From assembly GCA_013375405.1 (NCBI GenBank), contig JABXJU010000018.1:1-32995 (forward strand): DNA of 32,995 nt, given 5' to 3'. Positions 1 to 7,200 of the stretch are shown piece after piece. The notes beneath the pieces were generated by a model that was given only the letters and a program-made list of their open reading frames with translations, was not told the DNA's origin and did no database searches. The number at the start of each line of letters is the position of its first letter. Position 1 is the first letter of the stretch. The position numbers were made by a program, and so were the translations under genes. This stretch comes from Candidatus Helarchaeota archaeon (GTDB lineage: Archaea > Asgardarchaeota > Lokiarchaeia > Helarchaeales > HEL-GB-A).

Positions 1-40
1 TTATCGCGTATTCAAGTTATCCACTTTTGGAGTTATTATA

Positions 41-715
41 ATGACGCAGATACCCGCAACTGTAGATTATTTTTTTATGCCTACTGCATTACCATATAGT
101 TATATAAAGTGGAAAGATTTTTTCATAGCGTTCAAATCCTTATTTTTGCATCCAAATTTAAATTATGCCGTTGGTATTGGTCATTCCGTTATGATCATTT
201 CATTAATAGTTTTATTTAGTCTCTATGTAGTAATAAAAAGGATAGGATTTGCGTCCCATTATAAATCCAAATTAAAGATTTTATTTATTGCCACTAGGAC
301 CTTATTAAGTGCATTTTTAATTTACTTTCTCATAGTTCTTACTGCGATCACCCCTACATTAATCATTGTTTTGTTAGAACAATACGTCGGCTCCCCTTTA
401 CCTGTAGCAATGACTCCTGTAGTTCTTTTCATAGTTTTCAACATATATTTTCTTCCCTTGTTTCTTTTCTTAGCTTTAGAAATTTTGCATGAAGAAAAAA
501 GGAAAAAAGCGGAACGCTTAGGCATTTTTCAAACGAATATGCTCTCATTAGCAAGAAGGGAAAATAAATCTTCTCAAGGAATCTTTCAAAAAAGTGATGA
601 ATTAAAATCTAAGTTTAAATTGAAATTGGGAATTTTGATCATGGCGTTAATAATATTCATTGCATGTGAAATCATAATCGCATGGATACTTCCTGATACC
701 ATCCTTTGGTCCTGA
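41..715 (+). CDS. Multi-pass membrane protein of unknown function
   Basis: I do not recognise the family. The 224-residue product has about four hydrophobic segments (roughly residues 43-65, 80-112, 122-148 and 195-217). A long charged cytoplasmic-looking loop rich in Lys, Glu and Arg lies between the third and fourth (about 150-193). The ATG at 41 follows a GGAG at 29-32, which supports it as the start. The frame stays open to the left edge without another start codon, so a longer gene beginning outside the window is possible. The TGA stop is followed by an AT-rich spacer with the promoter of the radical SAM gene. Nothing nearby indicates a role. It could be a permease subunit or a membrane-remodelling protein, but the sequence does not decide. 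Confidence 0.6.
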   Translation: MTQIPATVDYFFMPTALPYSYIKWKDFFIAFKSLFLHPNLNYAVGIGHSVMIISLIVLFSLYVVIKRIGFASHYKSKLKILFIATRTLLSAFLIYFLIVLTAITPTLIIVLLEQYVGSPLPVAMTPVVLFIVFNIYFLPLFLFLALEILHEEKRKKAERLGIFQTNMLSLARRENKSSQGIFQKSDELKSKFKLKLGILIMALIIFIACEIIIAWILPDTILWS

Positions 716-793
716 TAAAAGAAATTCTATATTATAGAATTGATCTAACATAAGAAAAAATCAATTCAGATTTTTACTCTGAATTTGAAAAAT

Positions 794-803
794 GTATTTA
801 TAT
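794..803 (+). promoter_or_regulatory. TATA box of the radical SAM gene
   Basis: An AT-rich box reading TATTTATATC lies about 35-40 bp before the ATG at 837. This is the position of an archaeal TATA element for a transcript with a very short leader. No strong Shine-Dalgarno precedes the start; there is only a weak AGG at about 825. Confidence 0.4.
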
Positions 804-836
804 CAACTTAATTGTTAATTTTTTAGGTAATTTCAG

Positions 837-1883
837 ATGTGTATTGTAACATACTCATGGAAAAAATCTAATTCTACTATAAAAATCGAGAAATTTTTTG
901 AAGAGCCAAAGGTTAGATGGGCAGAAATTGATATTGTAGATAATTGTGATTTTGATTGTATTTGGTGTTACTCTGATGCTCCCGAGAAAAAGAATAAGAT
1001 AATGGTTTATGAAACTTTCAAACGGATAATTGACAAGTTAGTGCTTAATGATTTTATTCAAGTTACTCTGAGCGGAGGGGAACCGCTATTACACAAGAAA
1101 ATTGACCGCTTTGTTGAGTATGCATACCGAAAAGGTTTAATCGTTCATATCAATTCAAATGGGTATTATTTTACAAAAGAACTAGCAAAAAAATTAAAAA
1201 ATTGTGGTTTGACCCAAATTCAGATGAATTTAGAATCTAGAGATCCCCAATTACACGATTTTATTCGAGGAAAACCAGGTTCTCATGAAAAAACACTAGA
1301 AGCGTTTCAAAATGCATTTACTAATGACATTACTACCGTCTTACTTACTGTAATTTCTACATATAATGTTAATGAACTAACAGATTTGATGATTTTTTCT
1401 AAAAAAAACAACATTGATCGATTTCGAGTTTGGGATATGGTCCCAAAGGGCAAAGGACAGAATATGGATGAAATTTATGTGAAAAATTACTCAAAGATAT
1501 TAAATCAATTGACCAAGGATGCATTGGAAAATGAAGTTAAAGAGATAATCTCATATGATCCGGTTTTTAATTATGAAGGGGAAGTACCAATGGAGGTAAC
1601 GCTATTAGAAGTTCCCTGTCCGCATGCCAGAGGTCTAATGATGAATATAGAAGTTGGAGGGGATGTAAATATTTGCTGTACAGTTCGGAATGTTAAATTA
1701 TACAATATATTAGAGCATGAAGATATTCAAACAATCCATAAAAGAAAGAATGAAGAATTATTTAATGCTCTAAAGAATGTAGCAGACTGCCAAAATTGTG
1801 GTCTATATGGGCAATGTGATGGGGGATGTATTGCGCGATACGATAATTATAAGAGGGATCTCCAATGTATAAACTATTCTTGA
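837..1883 (+). CDS. Radical SAM protein with SPASM domain
   Basis: The protein has 348 residues. The N-terminal CxxxCxxC (Cys37, Cys41, Cys44) would bind the SAM-cleaving 4Fe-4S cluster, and an SGGEP motif at about residues 80-84 is the usual SAM-contacting element. A pattern like LHDFIRGKPGS (about 140-150) is also typical. The C-terminus is a complete SPASM domain: Cys at about 262, a CC pair at about 281-282, then CxxCx5CxxxC (CQNCGLYGQCDGGC) and a last Cys near the end, enough for two auxiliary clusters. Relatives include heme synthase AhbD, PqqE, MftC and anaerobic sulfatase maturases. The substrate cannot be told from sequence, and no precursor peptide is visible beside it. The neighbours are two UbiA prenyltransferases, so a role in cofactor, lipid or quinone modification is possible but inferred. 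Confidence 0.9.
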   Translation: MCIVTYSWKKSNSTIKIEKFFEEPKVRWAEIDIVDNCDFDCIWCYSDAPEKKNKIMVYETFKRIIDKLVLNDFIQVTLSGGEPLLHKKIDRFVEYAYRKGLIVHINSNGYYFTKELAKKLKNCGLTQIQMNLESRDPQLHDFIRGKPGSHEKTLEAFQNAFTNDITTVLLTVISTYNVNELTDLMIFSKKNNIDRFRVWDMVPKGKGQNMDEIYVKNYSKILNQLTKDALENEVKEIISYDPVFNYEGEVPMEVTLLEVPCPHARGLMMNIEVGGDVNICCTVRNVKLYNILEHEDIQTIHKRKNEELFNALKNVADCQNCGLYGQCDGGCIARYDNYKRDLQCINYS

Positions 1884-1889
1884 TGAAAA

Positions 1890-1901
1890 TTTTTTCTTTT
1901 C
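1890..1901 (+). terminator. T-rich terminator after the radical SAM gene
   Basis: TTTTTTCTTTT begins 7 bases after the TGA stop, with no clear hairpin. This is a typical archaeal oligo-T termination signal at the 3' end of a gene that converges on the prenyltransferase on the other strand. Confidence 0.55.
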
Positions 1902-1945
1902 ATCTCTTTAATGACGGGGATAGAAAGAATTAAACATATTTTGAG

Positions 1946-1952
1946 AAAAAAA
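1946..1952 (-). terminator. Oligo-T terminator of the minus-strand prenyltransferase
   Basis: A run of seven A on the + strand (seven T in the transcript) lies 9-15 bases past the TAA stop of the minus-strand UbiA gene. It faces the + strand terminator at 1890, which makes a compact bidirectional termination zone. Confidence 0.45.
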
Positions 1953-1960
1953 GTTATTTT

Positions 1961-2890
1961 TTATAACATTAAGAAAATTGCGGTAAATAACATTGGATAT
2001 CGGGTAATAATAAACCATTTTGGCAATTTTTTTGCGTGTTTTTTGGCGGATTGTTTGAGATCAGGCTCTAGACCGACTTTATATATATCTTTTAAAGTGA
2101 TGGATACAGTTAAGATAGTTAAAATCAAGAATCCACACGCAACGAAAAAGCTCCAGGTCAGAATATAGGATTGAATAAGTTTAAGAAATAATCCTATTAT
2201 ACAGGATATCCCGCCGATAAGGGTAAAAAAGAAAGCTAAGCGTAGGGTTGTCTTAATTCCAAAATAATGAGCCCATGTTTTGACATTTTCCGAAAGATCT
2301 TCATCATAATCTTCCGCTGTATTCACTAATGTAATTCCCTCATTAATAAGAGCATAACCAACCATGAAAATAATAATAAAAATTGTAAATGTATTTGCTA
2401 TTATAAGCCAGCCACCTAAAACAGGAAAGAGATATAACCCAAAAATTACAGGGATTGCGCTTAATAGACCTCTTTTTTTAACTCTAAGAGGTGTAGCAGA
2501 ATATATAATGGCAAAAATGAACCCAAGAGAGGCTATTACACCAACTATTATAAATCCATAAATGATTAGCACCCCGATTAAGGCGCCTATCACTATTCCT
2601 TCGATTAGGAGAATGAATCGAACGGTTCTTTTTCCTAAATTCTCAACTGCCTGAGCCAAACTCGTTTTATACTTTTGGTCAATTTCATAATCAAAATAAC
2701 AATTGATATTGCAGGCAAATGTTATTTGAAGCATATACAAGACAAAATACACTAAAGCAAATAAATCAAGGTCTGTGATAGTAGAACATGCCAGAAATAA
2801 TCCTAATGTTGGATGGGCGAGTGTTGCTATTTGGATCTTTGCCCGGCTAATAGTTAAAAAACTTTTAAATTTCGTTGATAAGTCAATCAT
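1961..2890 (-). CDS. UbiA-family prenyltransferase (first of two)
   Basis: This 309-residue protein is very hydrophobic, with eight to nine membrane helices. It has both UbiA Asp-rich motifs: NCYFDYEID (about residues 64-72, the NxxxDxxxD pattern) after helix 2, and an EDYDED motif followed by LSENVKT (about 192-203) after the middle helices. These bind the Mg-diphosphate of the prenyl donor. Archaeal members make digeranylgeranylglyceryl phosphate, quinones, heme O or chlorophyll-type compounds; the acceptor here is unknown. The first motif continues into a QKYKTSLAQAV stretch rather than the arginine/proline-rich run of typical lipid synthases, so a quinone- or porphyrin-type acceptor is possible. 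It is transcribed away from a second UbiA gene and ends tail to tail with the radical SAM gene. Confidence 0.88.
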   Translation of the reverse strand: MIDLSTKFKSFLTISRAKIQIATLAHPTLGLFLACSTITDLDLFALVYFVLYMLQITFACNINCYFDYEIDQKYKTSLAQAVENLGKRTVRFILLIEGIVIGALIGVLIIYGFIIVGVIASLGFIFAIIYSATPLRVKKRGLLSAIPVIFGLYLFPVLGGWLIIANTFTIFIIIFMVGYALINEGITLVNTAEDYDEDLSENVKTWAHYFGIKTTLRLAFFFTLIGGISCIIGLFLKLIQSYILTWSFFVACGFLILTILTVSITLKDIYKVGLEPDLKQSAKKHAKKLPKWFIITRYPMLFTAIFLML

Positions 2891-2910
2891 GGCGTATTCT
2901 AAAATGAAAT

Positions 2911-2922
2911 CATATAAAAATT
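2911..2922 (-). promoter_or_regulatory. TATA box of the minus-strand prenyltransferase
   Basis: Read on the minus strand, TTTTTATATG lies 20-31 bp before the ATG whose first base is 2890. At that spacing transcription would begin at or next to the start codon, so the mRNA is probably leaderless, consistent with the lack of a Shine-Dalgarno. Confidence 0.45.
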
Positions 2923-3097
2923 TAGTGATTCATTTATTTTGATTAAAAATTATTAACAATTATCGAATAAATAACCTAGCTCTCAATTATTTAAATAAAT
3001 TCAACTGATTCTAGCAAATTTAGAGAGAATCGTAAAAAAGAAATTTCAGGAATTATAATTTAAATTAAAGTATAGTCTATTGAATTAGATATTCTTC

Positions 3098-3114
3098 TTC
3101 AATGAAATATTGAA
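3098..3114. repeat. Inverted repeat just before a prenyltransferase promoter
   Basis: TTCAAT and ATTGAA (3098-3103 and 3109-3114) are perfect inverted arms around GAAAT and end about 5 bp before the TATA box at 3119. The position suits an operator for a dimeric regulator, but in AT-rich DNA such short repeats also occur by chance. Confidence 0.25.
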
Positions 3115-3118
3115 ATTG

Positions 3119-3128
3119 TTATAAAAAA
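3119..3128 (+). promoter_or_regulatory. TATA box of the plus-strand prenyltransferase
   Basis: TTATAAAAAA lies about 15-24 bp before the ATG at 3143. This implies a leaderless or nearly leaderless mRNA, mirroring the divergent gene on the other side of the spacer. Confidence 0.45.
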
Positions 3129-3142
3129 GCTTTATTTGAGAG

Positions 3143-3967
3143 ATGGGTAAATCGCTAAAACAATCTATTAAAAATATAATTCGAGATATCCGACCTTTTA
3201 AATCTCTACACTATATGTTGATGGCAAGTTTGGGTTGTTATTTTTCAAGAAATTTTCAAGTAGTTACATGGATTTTATGTTTAATTGCGATTTTTTTGGC
3301 ATGGCAATTTGATTTTCGTATTAATGATGTGTTTGATGTTGAAATTGATAAAATTGCTCATGCTGATCGCCTCTTAGTAAGGGATAAAATAACCCGTAGG
3401 ACATATATTATAATTTTAATTGTGATTCTTTCTATTATTTTTGGAATTTCAATAATTATTGGATGGATTTCTGCTTTAATAATAGCAATTTACATAGGAT
3501 TAGGAATTTTATATTCAATCCCTCCTTTGCGCATTCGCCAATATATAATAGCATCAATATTTATAGGAGCGACCTCTACTATTGCCTTTTTCTTTGGTTA
3601 TTTATCATTAACCACTATATTTTCTGGCGAAATCTTCATAATCGGGTTGCTCATCTTTTTAGGACTCTCAATGGGAACGGTCATAAAGGATTATAAAGAT
3701 TATGAGGGAGATAAAGCTGAAAATATAAGGACTATTTTCACAACTTTTGGAGTAGAATGGGGTTTAATTATATCATATATTCTGCTTTTAATTACCTTTC
3801 TATTGCCAATTGTTTTAATTCATCAGATTATTGATATTATTATCATCGTTGGGTCCGCAATTTTAACAATTATCGTCTTTAAACTGAAAAAAAATGTTAC
3901 TCATGTTTTTTTATTATATTTCATTGTGTTATTTTACTCATTTATGCGATATGAGGGATTTTTTTGA
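3143..3967 (+). CDS. UbiA-family prenyltransferase (second of two)
   Basis: The protein has 274 residues and about eight membrane helices. The first Asp-rich motif is NDVFDVEID (about residues 62-70) and the second is KDYKDYEGDKAENIRT (about 187-202), both intact. The NDxFDxEID form followed by an ADR stretch is closer to archaeal digeranylgeranylglyceryl-phosphate synthase than the divergent neighbour is, but it lacks the usual RPIPSG continuation, so lipid synthesis is only one option. The second motif of both prenyltransferases ends alike (SENVKT and AENIRT), which suggests old duplication followed by specialisation. The gene stands alone between its own TATA box and a hairpin-plus-T terminator. 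Confidence 0.87.
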   Translation: MGKSLKQSIKNIIRDIRPFKSLHYMLMASLGCYFSRNFQVVTWILCLIAIFLAWQFDFRINDVFDVEIDKIAHADRLLVRDKITRRTYIIILIVILSIIFGISIIIGWISALIIAIYIGLGILYSIPPLRIRQYIIASIFIGATSTIAFFFGYLSLTTIFSGEIFIIGLLIFLGLSMGTVIKDYKDYEGDKAENIRTIFTTFGVEWGLIISYILLLITFLLPIVLIHQIIDIIIIVGSAILTIIVFKLKKNVTHVFLLYFIVLFYSFMRYEGFF

Positions 3968-4022
3968 TATATTAACTTTTAAAGAGGGGAATTTAATGAC
4001 TTAGAATTTTGGATTTTCATTT

Positions 4023-4050
4023 TGGTAAAAAAAAAAAAATTTACCATTTT
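4023..4050 (+). terminator. Hairpin plus T-run after the second prenyltransferase
   Basis: TGGTAAA (4023-4029) and TTTACCA (4040-4046) form a perfect 7-bp stem around an all-A loop, followed at once by TTTT. It lies about 55 bases past the stop and looks like an intrinsic-type terminator, unlike the plain T-tracts elsewhere in the window. Confidence 0.5.
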
Positions 4051-4147
4051 GTATAGAGAATAAATATTTACTTATTTCTAAGTAGAGAAACGATTCTCAT
4101 TTCGGATTTCGGCTGAAAATAGAAAAAAACAAAAATAATCCAAAAGA

Positions 4148-4157
4148 CATTTATATT
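4148..4157 (+). promoter_or_regulatory. TATA box of the first giant surface-protein gene
   Basis: CATTTATATT sits about 80 bp before the ATG at 4233. It would give a 5' leader of roughly 50 nt, longer than for the prenyltransferases. A weak GGGA at about 4222-4225 could serve as ribosome binding site. Confidence 0.35.
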
Positions 4158-4232
4158 ACTTGCAAAGGAAAAAATGATAGATATGGAGAATAATCCATTT
4201 TAACTATTCTAAAAAACTTTACTGGGATAAAA

Positions 4233-7200
4233 ATGAATGACATTTATAATAGAAGGCGAACAGCACTTTTCGCTGCTCTCCTTATTATAATTTTAGTAAT
4301 AAGCTTCATACCAGTTTTTATTACTTTAAACTCGAATCTTTCCAATTCGAATAATACTACAAAAATCTCTCCTATTAATCCGCCTACTGATACGATAATA
4401 GAAACTAAAGATATCACATTTCCCTTCATAAACTATACGGGATCTGGAACACCAAGAGATGGTCTGGAAACTCTCTGGAGAGACTTTTCTTTAGGAACTC
4501 AATATGCAAATTACGACTTCACAATTGATCTTCCTGGTACAGCAATTTGGAGTGGTTCTTATTTGGAAATTACTATCGATAATATCTATGAGATAAAGGA
4601 TTGGATCCTTAATGGAGACTTCGGTAGCGCTTTATCTGATTGGTCCCAACACGATACTGGAGGATTAATAAGCATCGCCACTAATCAGGACTACCCAGGT
4701 AGTGGGCAGGGGGACGCTGCTGATTTTAAATTTGACTATAGTACTTCTACTTCTATGGACTCTCCACAGTATACCTCAACAAACTTCAGCAATACGGGAG
4801 ATGTAGGGACCTCTTCGAACTGGATTGTACGGACCAATACGAATACAGATAGAGCTGATTGGTCGAATAATGGGCGTAATCAAGCTACCACCGGTCCAGG
4901 GACAAATGGAGCTAACAGGATAGCGGCAGCCGATAATAGTGATTCGCCCGGAGACGATCGAATTGGTGTTTGGGAATTCGGGATTAGTGATGCTGAGCAC
5001 TCAAGTGATCCAGATGCCTCGTATCAGTCGTATGATGTGAGGTTCGAAGCAGATTATTCGTTCGATATGTATGCTTTTCAAAGTGCAAGTAACTTTAGAT
5101 TCCAATATTATCCATATTCCACAGAATTTGATTGGGGGGAGAGACGCGAATGTAATACGGGTAGTGATCAAGACAGGGATTCATTCACTTTTTCGTTTAA
5201 TATCTTTGGCCCAGGCGGGGCTAATTTAGGGTGGCAAACAGTAACGACGTGGTCGTGTACTAGCAACAATGATCCAGATGACACTTATTCAGGTTGGCAA
5301 ACCTATGATGTAGCCAGTGATCCAAGTCTAGATCTCTCGGATATAGGCGATCTCTTTGATAATGCAGGGAGCGGAACTTATTATGTAAGATTCAGACTTG
5401 ATATAGAAATGGACGTAGATGACGGATGGGATGAGAAGAACTGTGATCTGTGGGGAAATTGTGATTGTGAAGATGACGATGATGAAGATGCTGATTGGCT
5501 CTTTCTCTGGATAGATGCTTTGGAAGTATCTATAGATGTTGCAGACACTCATGCAGCTAGCACCGCCCCAGGTATAACACAGAATATTACAGGCTTCGAT
5601 GCAAGGAATGCTACAGCTCCCAGCAACCTACAGTTTGATACATATGTTCCTTCATCCTTTTACTGTGATGAGGCCGTTGATGATGATATATATTTGAATA
5701 TCTCGATAAACTCTCAACCAACTTATTCCTATCAACTCCAGACGGAGTTTGCATCTGACACATGGGTCACAAAATCGCTGGATTGGAATGCCATCAAAGA
5801 GGATCTTGGGTATGATCCCGGGCCATCCGCAATAACAGTCGATATTACACTCTGGTTTAGTGTATCAGGTTGGTTTGCCGACAACCAAGCCCAGTCTATA
5901 TGGATTGATAATGTGATATTGAATATCACGAACTATGTCGAAGACGATCAACTCATCGAATTCCATGATGTAGAAAATTCTCAAGAGCTTCTTTGGGACT
6001 CTTGGGGTCGGAGTGGATGGAGTATTTCACATTCTGATAGTTGGCAGATGATTGGCACATCAAGTACATTCTGGTTGAATAAGACATCCTCGGTGGCGAC
6101 TATGATGGAGGGGATTAACGTGAACTTCTACGCTGCTCCCCATACTCCAACGTTTACGCCAAACTTCAATTTGCCGACAGATGAAGATGGATGGACTGAT
6201 ACTGTAACCTGGACAATAACGCATAATGTGCAAGCGATTGCGCCGGGGTGGCACTACAACCTCACAATCCCGTATATTCCAAATTGGACATCAACTGATT
6301 GGCAGGTGGTGAGTGTGAAAGATTCAACCAACGCAGATATTGATTATTGGGAGATCTTTACAGGAGGGCCTATGAAGAATATCAGCATCTACGAAAATGA
6401 TGAAGATACTACGGGAAATTGGGTTATTACATGTACTTCACCGAATAAAATTACAGCCTTTAATGTTAAAAATGAGAAAGACGAGATAGATTATACTTAT
6501 TACGCAGGTGGTGATAGTGCATCCCGAATTAACTTCACAACCGGAGAAAATAAAAGTTCAACTCCCTTAATTATTGTGAATTATACAGAACCTGATGGTA
6601 TAACACCTGTAGATCCAATAATATATCCCAATACTACAGCTGAACCCAATTTGAACTACGAAATGCCCTTTTGGAATGTCTCCAATACTTTTATAGCAAA
6701 TGATAGCTATATCGCGCTTGTAAAATGGGTGGACACAGATTTATATAATGATGAAGTCGGATTTGCAGGGCACTATATTCAAGTCATCCACAATCTTACA
6801 GTTAGTACTATTGATTTTCTGCAGATCGGCTCAAATTCAACTTCGAATCACGTGATTTCGGGCGCAACTCTCCGGATTAGTGTCAATGTCACGGATCAGG
6901 TAATATCCCCCTCCCTACCACTTGAAAATACGACTATCACATTCTTCTATCCATTGAGAACCGATCCCACGCAAACGGGGAGCACCACAGAACCTCTAAA
7001 TCAGAATGGTAATATATATTATATTGATCTCGATACATCGGGGAAAAATAATCATACATGGATCAATAGTTCAGCATGGATGGGTATGACCGGGAACCGA
7101 ACAATTAGCATTGATTTAGCTGGGAGGAACACGTACCTCAACGGTACCTATGAATCTTTCCAAATAACAGGGTGGTTTCATTTAATGGTGGACACTGAAT

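Noticed and set aside
1911..2168. 85-codon + strand frame opposite the first prenyltransferase
   Set aside because: It is antisense to the well-supported UbiA gene, has no promoter and encodes no recognisable motif.
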